A stretch of DNA of 64,000 nt from Pseudonocardia sp. (GTDB lineage Bacteria > Actinomycetota > Actinomycetes > Mycobacteriales > Pseudonocardiaceae), in the NCBI RefSeq assembly GCF_025465255.1, contig NZ_JAODNI010000206.1:1-64000 (forward strand), in the 5' to 3' direction. Below are positions 8,315 through 17,092 of the stretch, in pieces. The translations under genes and the position numbers were made by a program. The notes under the pieces were generated by a model. The model was not told the DNA's origin and ran no database searches. It saw only the letters and a program-made list of their open reading frames with translations. Position 1 is the stretch's first letter. Each line of letters opens with the position of its first letter.

Positions 8315-9112
8315 TCACTCGGCGAGCAGGCGGTAGATCGTCTTGCGAGCCTCGGTGAGGGCCTCGGTCGCCGCGGCGACCTGCTCCGGCGTGCCGGTGG
8401 CGATCACCTGCTGGGCGGCGGCGTGGAGCAGGCCGAGCTGCTGCCACAGGACACCGGTCGGCTCGTTCTCCTCGCCGTCCGCGTCCATGGACTGCCAGAC
8501 CTTGTCCAGCTCGTCCCGGTGCTCGGCGACGTAGGTCGTGCCCGCCTCGGTGAGGTGGACGACCCGGCGACCGTCGGTCTGCTCGACGCGCACCAGGCCT
8601 TCGTCCTCCAGCTGGGACAGCGTGGGGTAGACGGAGCCGGGACTGGGCTTCCAGCGGCCGCCCGAGCGCTCGGCGATCTCCTGGATGATCTCGTAGCCGT
8701 GCCGCGGGGCCTCGGCGACGAGGGCGAGGACGGCCAGCCGGACGTCGCCGCGGTTGGTGCGACGGCCGCGCCGGCCGCCACCGCGCGGACCACCGGGGCC
8801 GAAACCGCCGGGGCCGCCCGGGCCGAAGCCGCGGCCGGGTCCTCCGGGGCCGAATCCGGGGCCGCCCGGCCCGAAGCCCGGACCGAACCGAGGTCCGCCG
8901 TGGCGACGTCCGCGCCGGCCGGGGCCGCGCTCGTCGCCCTCGGGGCGCTCCGGAGGAGTGGTGTCGGAGTCCGCCCGCATGTCGGGGCGGGGCCCGCCGT
9001 GCCGGGGGCCGAAGGGGGGCCGACCGCGGCGACCGCGGCCGAACTGGTCAGCGAACTGCTGACCCATGGCGAAGAGGGCGTTGGGGTCCCACGCGGGGTT
9101 CATGGCGTTCAT
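8315..9112 (-). CDS. PadR-family transcriptional regulator with Gly/Pro-rich N-terminal region
   Basis: This is a 265-residue regulator. The winged-helix PadR domain starts near residue 120 (DVRLAVLALVAEAPRHGYEI) and includes KPSPGSVYPTLSQLEDEGLV and RRVVHLTEAGTTYVAEH. The last 60 residues form the helical dimerisation part. Before the domain lie about 85 residues dominated by GFGPGGPG-like repeats and Arg, a low-complexity tail seen in some actinobacterial PadR proteins. The ATG at 9112 is chosen because GAGGAGA lies six bases upstream. The promoter carries overlapping palindromes that suit autoregulation. The ligand is unknown. Confidence 0.88.
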   Translation of the reverse strand: MNAMNPAWDPNALFAMGQQFADQFGRGRRGRPPFGPRHGGPRPDMRADSDTTPPERPEGDERGPGRRGRRHGGPRFGPGFGPGGPGFGPGGPGRGFGPGGPGGFGPGGPRGGGRRGRRTNRGDVRLAVLALVAEAPRHGYEIIQEIAERSGGRWKPSPGSVYPTLSQLEDEGLVRVEQTDGRRVVHLTEAGTTYVAEHRDELDKVWQSMDADGEENEPTGVLWQQLGLLHAAAQQVIATGTPEQVAAATEALTEARKTIYRLLAE

Positions 9113-9199
9113 CAGATGTCTCCTCGATGATTCTCGTGATCGAGCCTCCTGGGGTGGATGATCCATCTTGGATCTATCTCAGTAGCTCGTGTGCCATCA

Positions 9200-9214
9200 C
9201 GATATATCGCGATA
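9200..9214. promoter_or_regulatory. Overlapping palindromes, likely PadR autoregulatory operator
   Basis: CGATATATCG (9200-9209) and TATCGCGATA (9205-9214) are both perfect 10-base palindromes and overlap by five bases. They lie about 90 bases upstream of the PadR start, in an AT-rich island that stands out from the surrounding GC-rich DNA. AT-rich palindromes of this kind are typical of PadR sites. Confidence 0.55.
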
Positions 9215-9251
9215 GCGCAGATGCGCAAGGTGGAATTCCGGAGTCCTCGGC

Positions 9252-10844
9252 TCAGCCCTCGTGCCAGCGCGGGGACGTGGTACGCGGCGGGGTCAGCCTG
9301 GCCGCCACCCGGAGCAGGTGCGGCGCGCCCGTGGCGAGCGCCTTCCGCAGTGCCTCGCCGAGCCCGTCCAGCGCCGGCACATCGGTCGCCTCGACGCCGA
9401 ACGCCCTGGCCAGGGCCACGAAGTCGGGGGTCACCAGATCCACCCCGCGATGCTCGACGCCCGCCCGTGTCTGGTCGTAGCGGAGCATCCCGTACCCGCC
9501 GTCGTCGACCACGAGGACGGTCACGGGCAGGCGTTCCTGGACCAGCGTCGCGAGCTCGCCGACACCCATCACCAGGCCGCCGTCGCCGCAGACGACGAGT
9601 GTCGGCACCCCGGTCGACGCCACGCCGACCGCGGCCGGGAGCCCGAACCCGAGCGTGCCCCAGCCGACGGGGTAGGCGAGCCCGCGCGGTTCGGTGACGC
9701 GTGCGTAGCCGCCGGCCCAGTACCCGGCGACGGCCATGTCGCAGACCAGCGCGGTGCCGTCGGGACGGGAGTCGACGGCGTCGAGCAGGGTCGACGCGTC
9801 CGCATCAAGTCCGCGGCGGACGCGCGCGGCGAGGTCGGCCGGGAACCACGGCTCGTGTGCCGGGACCCGCTCGGTGAGCACCCGCAGCAGCCCGCGGAGC
9901 TCGCCGGTGAGGGCGACGTCCGCGGTCCACTCCGGCGGGTCCGCGGGCGGCGCCGGGTCGACGGTCACCAGCACCGGAGGGCGCGGCATCGTCCAGTTCC
10001 GGGTGTTCATCCCGTCGAGGTCACCGCCGAGGACGAGCAGGACGTCCGCGTCGCCGATCACCGCCGCGACCTCCGGCTCGTGCGGCGGGACACCCAGGGA
10101 GCCGGGGAGCCCGCGCGCGTGGAAGCTCGTGGCCAGCGGCGCCCCGAGCCGACCGGCCAGCGCGCCGACCGCCTCGGCGTCGTCGAGGACGGCCGCGCCG
10201 GCCCAGACGGCGACGCGTCTCCCGGCGAGCAGGTCGACGGCGCCGGAGATGCTCGCCCACGGCTGGGTCCTGCGGGCCTCGGAGCCCGCGGCGACCGGCT
10301 CGGCCGCGGCGGGCCGGCCGAGGACGTCCGCCGGGACGTCGACGTAGACCGGACCCCGCGGATGCCGCAACGCCGTGGCCGCCGCCTCCGCGATCACGGC
10401 TGCGACCCCCTCCGGCGTCCGTGGCCGGAACACCGCCTTGGCCAGCGGGGCGAACAGCGCCGCCTGGTTCCTGGACTCGTGCAGCACACCGCGGAACCGC
10501 CCGGACCGTGCCGCGGCGGCCGGGATCTCGGACGCGACGAGCACGACGGGCGAGTGCGACGCCGCGGCCTCGCCGAACGCCGCGACGGCGTTGGCCGCGC
10601 CCGGGCCGGTCGTCACGACGGCTGCGCCCAGCCGCCCGCTCCGCCGCCCCCAGCCGTCCGCGGCGTAGACGGCGGTCTGCTCGTGCCGGACGACGACGGG
10701 TGCGGGATCGGTGCCACGCTCCGCGCGAGCGGGGCCCCAGAATGCGAGGTCGTGCACCCCGGGGAGGCCGAACACCGTCGTCGCACCGTGGTCCGCCAGC
10801 ACGTCGAGCACCTGCCGGGCGACCGTCACGTCACTCACGATCAT
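9252..10844 (-). CDS. Thiamine-diphosphate-dependent enzyme, acetolactate synthase-like
   Basis: This 530-residue enzyme has the three-domain fold of acetolactate synthases and 2-oxo-acid decarboxylases. The N-terminal domain has the catalytic Glu in VVRHEQTAVYAADGWGR and VVTTGPGAANAVAAF. The middle domain covers about 190-320. The C-terminal ThDP/Mg-binding motif is VVCGDGGLVMGVGELATL, ending in VVDDGGYGMLRYDQ, where the usual Asn pair is replaced by Asp-Gly. The exact substrate is not predictable; a 2-oxo acid is likely. It is divergent from an aldehyde dehydrogenase 106 bases away, so decarboxylation followed by aldehyde oxidation is a reasonable idea (inference). Confidence 0.82.
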   Translation of the reverse strand: MIVSDVTVARQVLDVLADHGATTVFGLPGVHDLAFWGPARAERGTDPAPVVVRHEQTAVYAADGWGRRSGRLGAAVVTTGPGAANAVAAFGEAAASHSPVVLVASEIPAAAARSGRFRGVLHESRNQAALFAPLAKAVFRPRTPEGVAAVIAEAAATALRHPRGPVYVDVPADVLGRPAAAEPVAAGSEARRTQPWASISGAVDLLAGRRVAVWAGAAVLDDAEAVGALAGRLGAPLATSFHARGLPGSLGVPPHEPEVAAVIGDADVLLVLGGDLDGMNTRNWTMPRPPVLVTVDPAPPADPPEWTADVALTGELRGLLRVLTERVPAHEPWFPADLAARVRRGLDADASTLLDAVDSRPDGTALVCDMAVAGYWAGGYARVTEPRGLAYPVGWGTLGFGLPAAVGVASTGVPTLVVCGDGGLVMGVGELATLVQERLPVTVLVVDDGGYGMLRYDQTRAGVEHRGVDLVTPDFVALARAFGVEATDVPALDGLGEALRKALATGAPHLLRVAARLTPPRTTSPRWHEG

Positions 10845-10950
10845 CGAGCTTAGGGCCTGTCGGGCGATCTTCAGCGGTCTCGCGCCCGGGTGTTCCGCCC
10901 GTGCGAACAGCCCCGTTCCTCGCCCGGGCGGCGGCTGCCAACCTCGGCGC

Positions 10951-12375
10951 ATGGTGTCTTTCGGGCATGTCATCGACGGCGAGGAGCGCGGTTCGCGCCA
11001 CGGAGCCCGGTTCGACTCGGTCGATCCCTGGGCCCGCGAACCCTGGGCGGACGTCGCGCTCGGCACCGCCGAGGACGCCTCCGACGCCGTCGCCGCGGCC
11101 CGCCGGGCGTTCGACGAGGGGCCGTGGCCGCGGATGGGGCACGCCGAGCGTGGCGCGCTGCTGCACCGGCTCGCCGACCTCGTCGAGGAGAACTCGGACG
11201 AGCTCGCGCGGGCGGACTCCCGGGACATGGGCAAACCCGTCGCGGACGCCGCGGGCAAGGACGTGCCCCGGACCGCCCAGAACTTCCGCTTCTTCGCCGA
11301 CCACGCCCGGCTCGCGACCGCCGAGGCGTATCCGATGGACACCGGCCACCACGCCTACGCGCGCTTCGAACCGGCCGGGGTGGTCGCCGCGATCGCGCCC
11401 TGGAACTTCCCGCTGATGCTGGAGTCCTGGAAGGTCGCGCCCGCCCTGGCCTGGGGCAACACCATCGTGCTCAAGCCCGCGGAGGACACCCCGGCCTCCG
11501 CGACGATCCTCGCCCGGCTGGCGGTCGAGGCCGGTCTGCCGTCCGGCGTGCTCAACGTCCTGCACGGCTACGGCCCGGACTCCGCGGGCGAGGCGCTCAC
11601 GACGGATCCCCGGGTCGACCGGATCACCTTCACCGGCGAGTCCGGCACCGGGCGGGCGATCACCGCGGCGGCGGCGCGGAACCTGACGCCGGTCAGCCTC
11701 GAGCTGGGCGGCAAGGGGGCGAACCTCGTCTTCGCGGACGCGGACCTCGCCGCGGCCGTGGACTGGTCGATCAAGGCGATCTTCACCAACGCCGGGCAGG
11801 TGTGCCTCGCGGGCAGCCGGCTCTACGTCGAGCATGCGGTGTTCGACGAGTTCACCGCCCGGTTCGTCGCGGCGGCCGAAGCGCTCGTGGTCGGGGATCC
11901 GGCGGACCCGCGGACCCAGATCGGCCCGCTGGCGTCGGAGACGCACTGGAAGAAGGTGTGCGGGTACCTCGAGGACCCCGCCGGGAAGGTGCTGACCGGC
12001 GGCCGCGGCGACGGCTGGACGGTCCGGCCCACCGTGATCGTCGACGCCCCCGCGGACGCGCCGATCCAGCGCGAGGAGGTGTTCGGGCCGGTCGTGACGC
12101 TGACGCCGTTCGACTCCGAGGCCGAGGCGGTCCGGCTCGCGAACGACTCCCCGTACGGCCTCAACGCGATGGTGTTCACCGAGAACCTCTCGCGCGCGCA
12201 CCGGGTGGCCGCGGCACTGCGGGCCGGCACGGTCTGGACGAACTGCTTCTTCGTCCGGGACCTGCGCGCCCCGTTCGGCGGCGTCGGGGACTCGGGCTGG
12301 GGCCGCGAGGGCGGGAACTTCAGCCGGGAGTTCTTCACCGAGCCCAAGGCGGTTGTGATGGCGATCCAGCCGTAG
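10951..12375 (+). CDS. NAD(P)-dependent aldehyde dehydrogenase
   Basis: This 474-residue member of the ALDH superfamily oxidises an aldehyde to the acid with NAD(P). The conserved elements are [20 protein letters not shown], the Glu-bearing [12 protein letters not shown], the catalytic Cys in [15 protein letters not shown] and [13 protein letters not shown]. The C-terminus ([20 protein letters not shown]) is closest in style to 2-hydroxymuconate-semialdehyde and betaine-aldehyde dehydrogenases. It therefore could serve the meta-cleavage genes 16-23 kb downstream (inference). It precedes the nitrile hydratase genes by 13 bases and is probably in their operon. Confidence 0.88.
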   Translation: MVSFGHVIDGEERGSRHGARFDSVDPWAREPWADVALGTAEDASDAVAAARRAFDEGPWPRMGHAERGALLHRLADLVEENSDELARADSRDMGKPVADAAGKDVPRTAQNFRFFADHARLATAEAYPMDTGHHAYARFEPAGVVAAIAPWNFPLMLESWKVAPALAWGNTIVLKPAEDTPASATILARLAVEAGLPSGVLNVLHGYGPDSAGEALTTDPRVDRITFTGESGTGRAITAAAARNLTPVSLELGGKGANLVFADADLAAAVDWSIKAIFTNAGQVCLAGSRLYVEHAVFDEFTARFVAAAEALVVGDPADPRTQIGPLASETHWKKVCGYLEDPAGKVLTGGRGDGWTVRPTVIVDAPADAPIQREEVFGPVVTLTPFDSEAEAVRLANDSPYGLNAMVFTENLSRAHRVAAALRAGTVWTNCFFVRDLRAPFGGVGDSGWGREGGNFSREFFTEPKAVVMAIQP

Positions 12376-12388
12376 CAGGCTTGATCGC

Positions 12389-12970
12389 ATGGACGAGAAG
12401 GACATGACGCTTCGGGTGGAGGCGCTGGAGTCCATCCTCGTCGAGAAGGGGTACGTCGAGCCGGCGGCGCTCGACGTGATCATCGAGACCTACGAGAAGG
12501 ACGTCGGACCGCGCAACGGGGCCCACGTGGTCGCGCGGTCGTGGGTCGATCCCGCCTACCGGGAGCGGCTGCTCACCGACGCGACCGCGGCGATCGCGGA
12601 GCTCGGGTACGGCGGGCGGCAGGGCGAGCACATGGTGGCCGTCGAGAACACGGCGGACGAGCACCACCTCGTCGTCTGCACGCTCTGCTCGTGCTACCCG
12701 TGGCCGGTGCTCGGGCTGCCCCCGACCTGGTACAAGTCCCCGGCCTACCGCTCGCGCGTGGTGATCGACCCGCGCGGCGTGCTGGCGGACTTCGGCGTGA
12801 CCCTGCCCACGGACACCCGGATCACCGTCCACGACTCGACCGCGGAGGTGCGGTACCTCGTGGTGCCCCGGCGGCCGGAGGGCACGGACGGCTGGGACGA
12901 GGGGTCCCTCGCCGCGCTCGTCAGCCGGGACTCGATGATCGGCACGGGGCTCGTCGAGGTTCCGGCGTGA
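12389..12970 (+). CDS. nthA: Nitrile hydratase alpha subunit, cobalt type
   Basis: This 193-residue subunit carries the non-corrin metal centre that hydrates nitriles to amides. The claw motif is [16 protein letters not shown], with Cys97, Cys100, Ser101 and Cys102. Thr at the second position (CTLCSC) marks the cobalt type, whereas iron enzymes have Ser. [20 protein letters not shown] follows as usual. The beta-subunit gene overlaps by four bases (GTGA), as expected for a heterodimer. Thiocyanate hydrolase gamma subunits are similar, but those operons have three subunits. No activator or cobalt chaperone gene is adjacent. Confidence 0.93.
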   Translation: MDEKDMTLRVEALESILVEKGYVEPAALDVIIETYEKDVGPRNGAHVVARSWVDPAYRERLLTDATAAIAELGYGGRQGEHMVAVENTADEHHLVVCTLCSCYPWPVLGLPPTWYKSPAYRSRVVIDPRGVLADFGVTLPTDTRITVHDSTAEVRYLVVPRRPEGTDGWDEGSLAALVSRDSMIGTGLVEVPA

Positions 12971-13623
12971 ACACCGTCGCCGACCTGGGCGGGATGATGG
13001 GCTTCGGCCCGGTGCGCCCCGAACCCGAGGACGAGCGGTTCCACGCCGACTGGGAACGCCGCGCGCTCGCGCTGACCCTCGCCGCGGCCCTTCCCGGCGG
13101 CTGGACCATCGACGCCAGCCGCTCCGCCCGGGAGAGCCTCCCGCCGGGGGAGTACCTGACGTCCAGCTACTACGCGATCTGGATCAAGGCGCTCGAGCGG
13201 CTCCTCGTCGGCGCCGGCCTGGTCGGGGCCGACGAGCTGGCCGAACGCCGTGCGCTGAGGCCGGGGAGGCCCGGGCCGGTTCTCGCGGCGTCGGCCGTCC
13301 CGGGCGTCCTCGCAAAGGGGAGCTCCGCCGACCGGCCGATCGACTCGACCCCGCGTTTCGCGGTGGGGGACCGGGTCCGGACCCGCAACGTCCACCTGGT
13401 CGGCCACACCCGGCTGCCGCGGTACGCGCGTGGGAAGGAAGGGGTGGTCGAGCGTGTCCACGGCGCCCACGTCCTGCCGGACAGCAACGCCCACGGTGCC
13501 GGTGAGCAGCCCGAATGGCTCTACACGGTCCGGTTCCCGGGACGCGAGCTCTGGGGCGAGGCGGCCGATCCGGGCCTCACGGTGGAGATCGAGGCGTTCG
13601 AGAGCTACCTCGCGGGAACGTAG
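12967..13623 (+). CDS. nthB: Nitrile hydratase beta subunit
   Basis: This 218-residue partner of the alpha subunit opens with the family signature [16 protein letters not shown]. The helical N-terminal region continues to [14 protein letters not shown]. The C-terminal SH3-like barrel runs from [20 protein letters not shown] to [14 protein letters not shown]. The GTG start overlaps the alpha stop (GTGA), indicating translational coupling. Length matches the 215-235 residues usual for the family. The alpha-then-beta gene order is one of the two orders known in actinobacteria. Confidence 0.93.
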   Translation: MNTVADLGGMMGFGPVRPEPEDERFHADWERRALALTLAAALPGGWTIDASRSARESLPPGEYLTSSYYAIWIKALERLLVGAGLVGADELAERRALRPGRPGPVLAASAVPGVLAKGSSADRPIDSTPRFAVGDRVRTRNVHLVGHTRLPRYARGKEGVVERVHGAHVLPDSNAHGAGEQPEWLYTVRFPGRELWGEAADPGLTVEIEAFESYLAGT

Positions 13624-13628
13624 GCGAG

Positions 13629-14045
13629 ATGTCCGGCGTTGACCGGATCGTGGCGACGACCAGGTACGGCCCCCGGAAGCTCGCGGCGTTCCGCGCCCTC
13701 TGGCGAGCGCTGTCGGAAGGCCGCAGGCCCGGTGCCCCCGGGTTCGCGGACCGGCTGCGCGTCCTCCCCCGGATGGCGGGCGCCGCGCTGAGCGGGAAGT
13801 ACCCGGAGCTCAGCCGCGGCCGGCTCGCGATGCTCGTCCTCGCCCTCGCGTACCTGGTCTCGCCGGTCGACGTCGTGCCCGAGCTGCTGTTCTCGGTGTT
13901 CGGCCTGGTCGACGACGGTGTCGTCGCCCTCTGGCTCGGCGGGGCCGTCCTCGTGGAGACCCAGCGCTACCTGGACTGGGAGAAGCGCGGACCGTCGGTC
14001 GTCGACGGCGAGCAGTTCGTTCCGGGTTCGCGAACGACGTGGTAG
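13629..14045 (+). CDS. YkvA/DUF1232 small membrane-associated protein
   Basis: This 138-residue protein has the DUF1232 core LAMLVLALAYLVSPVDVVPE followed by FGLVDDGVVALWLGGAVLVE, which gives one or two hydrophobic helices. The function of the family is unknown. It starts six bases after the nitrile hydratase beta stop and may simply be carried in that transcript. Nothing suggests it is the nitrile hydratase activator, which would be a P47K- or NHase-beta-like protein. Confidence 0.82.
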   Translation: MSGVDRIVATTRYGPRKLAAFRALWRALSEGRRPGAPGFADRLRVLPRMAGAALSGKYPELSRGRLAMLVLALAYLVSPVDVVPELLFSVFGLVDDGVVALWLGGAVLVETQRYLDWEKRGPSVVDGEQFVPGSRTTW

Positions 14046-14188
14046 GCCGGCCGTCGCGCGCGCCTAACGTCGCCGGCGCGCCCATCGTGACGGTCCACCT
14101 GCTCGACGGCCGGCACCCGCCGGACCGCGTGGCGGGATTGCTCGCCGCGCTGACCGAGCGGTACGCGGCCGTCCTGGAGTCCCCGGTG
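14039..14188 (+). pseudogene. Truncated tautomerase-family gene remnant
   Basis: The frame gives PIVTVHLLDGRHPPDRVAGL and LLAALTERYAAVLESPV, the first beta strand and helix of a 4-oxalocrotonate tautomerase/MIF-like protein with the N-terminal Pro. Homology then stops abruptly and the frame continues into low-complexity sequence over the next gene. The codon before the Pro is GCG rather than ATG, so even the native start is lost. I read this as a 5' remnant of a deleted gene. A tautomerase would suit the local catabolic theme. Confidence 0.5.
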
Positions 14189-14406
14189 GGGTCTTGGGTC
14201 GAGCCGACTCTGGAAGGGCGGTGTCTGCCGGATCAGGAACTTCCTGAAGGGGCAGCAGGAGGCGGCCCAGGCAGGGCGGCGTCACGTGCCGGGTGCGGAC
14301 GAGGCCGGACGATCGGGAGCATCGGCGCACTTCGGAAGGTCTTTCCCGTTCCCCACGCCGAGGGGTTCGCGGCACTAGTGTCGATCGTGACGGACGGGGG
14401 TCGCGG

Positions 14407-15279
14407 ATGGCCGACTGGGACGGACGGGGCCTGCCGCCCGTCGCCGCGGAACGGGTGCGGCGCGCCGCCGCGGGCGGGGCCTGGACATCGCTGCTGACCG
14501 CCCCGGCCGCCTTCGGGCTCACCGACGCCGGCTTCGACCCGGTGGGCGAGGTGATGGGCAGCATCGTGCAGCGGATCGGCTGGGCCGGGTACCGCGGCTG
14601 CGGCTACACCGGCTGGGGCGCGTTCTCCGACGGCTCGGTGCCGACGATCACGTCGTCGGACCGGCAGCGGTTCGCCGGGTTCGGTCCCTACGTCGCTGCG
14701 CTCGACCACGGCTACGCCACCGCGATGGACCGCATGGCACAGGAAGCGAGCGCGATCGGCGCGGACGGCGTCGTCGGCGTGACGGTGAGCCAGGACCACA
14801 TGGAGGGCGGCACCCGCGAGTTCACGGCGCTCGGCACCGCCGTCCGGGCCCGCAGCCGGACGCGGCCCGCCCGCGTCTTCGGCACCGCCCTGGCGGCGAC
14901 GGACGTCGCGAAGCTCCTGCGAGCCGGGTGGATGCCCACGGACCTGGTCTTCGGCATCTCCGTCGCCATCCGGCACGACGACTGGGCCACCCGCCAGCAG
15001 ACGTCCTGGGGTGCCGGGAACGTCGAGGTCACCGGGTACACCGAGCTGGTCACCCACGCCCGCGCGGACGCCCGGCAGCGCTTCGCCGCGCACGTGCGGG
15101 CCACCGGCGCCGAGGGCGCGATCGTCTCGTCGATGGGTCTGCGGACGTGGGAGATCGAGCCCGGGGAGAACCACCGGGACCACGTCGCGGAGGCGACCGT
15201 GTTCGGCACGTCGCTGGTCCGCTTCCACGCCGGGCCGGCGGTGCCGACCCGGTCCCTGACCTACCTGCCTCTTCGATGA
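14407..15279 (+). CDS. Double YbjQ/UPF0145-domain protein (first of a tandem pair)
   Basis: This 290-residue cytoplasmic protein appears to contain two YbjQ (putative heavy-metal-binding, UPF0145) domains. The first ends in AMDRMAQEASAIGADGVVGV followed by FTALGTAVRA; the second in RQRFAAHVRATGAEGAIVSS followed by TVFGTSLVRF. In YbjQ proteins the pattern A-x-x-LGAdAVvGv-x-G-TAV forms a pentameric ring-building fold. The function is unknown and metal binding is only presumed. The next gene, 25 bases downstream, is a paralogue. Confidence 0.75.
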   Translation: MADWDGRGLPPVAAERVRRAAAGGAWTSLLTAPAAFGLTDAGFDPVGEVMGSIVQRIGWAGYRGCGYTGWGAFSDGSVPTITSSDRQRFAGFGPYVAALDHGYATAMDRMAQEASAIGADGVVGVTVSQDHMEGGTREFTALGTAVRARSRTRPARVFGTALAATDVAKLLRAGWMPTDLVFGISVAIRHDDWATRQQTSWGAGNVEVTGYTELVTHARADARQRFAAHVRATGAEGAIVSSMGLRTWEIEPGENHRDHVAEATVFGTSLVRFHAGPAVPTRSLTYLPLR

Positions 15280-15304
15280 GCCCCCGTTCCGGAAGGACGT
15301 CCGC

Positions 15305-16138
15305 GTGACCGCCGACCCCACCGAGCAGCGCATCCCCGACGACGCGATGCGCCGGCTCGCCGAGATGCGCCCGGGCCAGTCGACCAGCCTGTTCACCTCC
15401 GACCTCTCGGTCAACGAGTTCCTGCTGGTCCGGGAGGCGGGCTTCCGGCCGCTCGGGCTGGTACTCGGGTCCAGCATCTACCACGTCGGGTTCCAGATGG
15501 GCCGGTGGAACAAGAACCAGGAGCTCACGGTCCTGTCCCAGGCGATGTACCACGCCCGCGAGCTCGCGATGACCCGAATGGAGGCCGAGGCGGACCAGCT
15601 CGGCGCGGACGGGATCGTCGGCGTGCGCCTGGACATCGAGTTCAAGGAGTTCGGCTCGGACCTCGCCGAGTTCATCGCCGTGGGCACCGCGGTGAAGGCG
15701 GACGAGCCGACGACGCCGGACGGCCACTCCTGGCGCAACAACAAGAACCAGCCGTTCACCTCCGACCTGTCCGGGCAGGACTTCTGGACGCTGATCCAGG
15801 CCGGCTACGCCCCGCTCGGGATGACGATGGGCTCCTGCGTCTACCACATCGCCCACCAACGGTTCTGGCAGGCGATGGGCAACATCGGGCAGAACGTGGA
15901 GCTCCCGCAGTTCACCGAGGCCCTCTACGACGCGCGCGAGCTCGCGATGAGCCGGATGCAGACCGAGGCCGAGCAGTTGCACGCCGAGGGCATCGTCGGG
16001 GTGCAACTGCTCTCGCACGGGCACCGCTGGGGCGGGCACACCACGGAGTTCTTCGCGATCGGGACGGCGGTGCGCCCGCTGCGGCCGGACCACCGGATCC
16101 CGACACCGCAGCTCGTCCTGCCCCTCACGGACCGATGA
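15305..16138 (+). CDS. Double YbjQ/UPF0145-domain protein (second of a tandem pair)
   Basis: This 277-residue paralogue of the preceding protein has two clear repeats. The first runs from FTSDLSVNEFLLVREAGFRP through MEAEADQLGADGIVGVRLDI to AEFIAVGTAVKA. The second runs from FTSDLSGQDFWTLIQAGYAP through MQTEAEQLHAEGIVGVQLLS to TEFFAIGTAVRP. Its start is a GTG behind GGAAGG. The third gene of the set overlaps its stop by ATGA, so the three genes form one operon. The role is unknown. Confidence 0.78.
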   Translation: MTADPTEQRIPDDAMRRLAEMRPGQSTSLFTSDLSVNEFLLVREAGFRPLGLVLGSSIYHVGFQMGRWNKNQELTVLSQAMYHARELAMTRMEAEADQLGADGIVGVRLDIEFKEFGSDLAEFIAVGTAVKADEPTTPDGHSWRNNKNQPFTSDLSGQDFWTLIQAGYAPLGMTMGSCVYHIAHQRFWQAMGNIGQNVELPQFTEALYDARELAMSRMQTEAEQLHAEGIVGVQLLSHGHRWGGHTTEFFAIGTAVRPLRPDHRIPTPQLVLPLTDR

Positions 16139-16560
16139 ACGCCGGAGAACCCAGCGGTCTGGGCCCCCTCGGGGACGTCCAGCTCCTCGCGGCGATGCTC
16201 CGCGCGGACCGGGCGGACGTCGCGTCGCAGGCGCGGGTGCTGACCGGTGCGCTGGCGGATGCGCTGCCCCCGGGCATGGTCGAGGTGGAGTACCGGCGGG
16301 GGCTGTCGGACCGGCTCGCCGGGCGGGAGGGCCGGGCCGTTGCGATGGTGGTGCACGGCCACGAGCGCGATCTCGAGCTGCGGGAGGCGGCTCACGGGAC
16401 GCTGACCGCGGAGCTGCGTCAGGTCGTGCGGGGCGTGGTGATCAGCAGGAGACCCCTCGGCGTCGACGAGTGGCTGCGCGCGCTGGCCGAGGACCTCCAG
16501 CGGATCGCGGCGCGGGACGCTGCCGCCCGAGCGGCGCTGGAGGGCATGATCCGGCCGTGA
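16135..16560 (+). CDS. Conserved hypothetical protein of the YbjQ operon
   Basis: This 141-residue soluble protein is coupled by ATGA overlap to the second YbjQ gene. It is mostly helical by composition. A central part reads GMVEVEYRRGLSDRLAGREG, then a short beta-like AVAMVVHGHERDLELRE, then GVVISRRPLGVDEWLRALAE. I do not recognise a named family. Its tight linkage suggests it works with the two YbjQ proteins, whatever they do. Confidence 0.7.
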   Translation: MNAGEPSGLGPLGDVQLLAAMLRADRADVASQARVLTGALADALPPGMVEVEYRRGLSDRLAGREGRAVAMVVHGHERDLELREAAHGTLTAELRQVVRGVVISRRPLGVDEWLRALAEDLQRIAARDAAARAALEGMIRP

Positions 16561-16587
16561 GCGGACGGGGAGATCTACCCGGCCCCG

Positions 16588-17092
16588 TCAGAACAGCCCC
16601 TTCCGGGCGCCGAGGTCGAGCGCCAGGGTGGCCCCGTGCAGGGCCGAGGCCTCCGGGGCCAGCCGCGTTGGTGACGCCCGCGGCGCACGCGTAGGGCGCG
16701 GGCTCGCTGCCGAAGTGCCCGCCCAGCGCGACGATCCGGGAGCCCTCCCGGAGCTGCCCGTCGACGGCCCGGACCAGTCGGAGCAGCCCGCCCACCTCGA
16801 GCCCCACGACGTGTCCCAGCGCGTCCGGGTCGATCGTCTCCAGCGGCCCGGTGGCCGGCAGCCCCGCCGCCTGCACGACCATCCGCACCGGCCGGCCACC
16901 CACGGCGTCGGTGATCGCGGCCGCGCCCTCGTCGGTGCCGATGTCCGCCGCACATCCGGTGACGTCGGGCCCGTCCGCAGGCGCCTTCCGGGCGACGGCG
17001 ACGACGGGCAGCCCCGCGCCGGCCAGCCGTGTCGTGATCGCGGACCCGAGCGCGCCGGACGCCCCGACGACGACCGCGACCTCGCTGCTCAC
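16588..17092 (-). pseudogene. Frameshifted, truncated short-chain dehydrogenase/reductase
   Basis: The N-terminus is a normal SDR Rossmann start: VAVVVGASGALGSAITTRLA and later VVQAAGLPATGPL and GSRIVALGGHFG. The YxxxK site is degenerate (PYACAAGV, no Lys). After VTNA, near 16661-16667, the frame breaks; removing one G restores LAPEASALHGATLALDLGAR, which then ends at a stop codon (16588-16590). The protein thus lacks the substrate-binding C-terminus even after frame correction. A single-base sequencing error cannot explain the truncation. The start overlaps the upstream HAD gene by four bases. Confidence 0.6.

Noticed and set aside
12389-13623. Thiocyanate hydrolase instead of nitrile hydratase
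   Set aside because: Only two subunit genes are present and the beta subunit is a single full-length chain; thiocyanate hydrolase has its beta-equivalent split into two genes.
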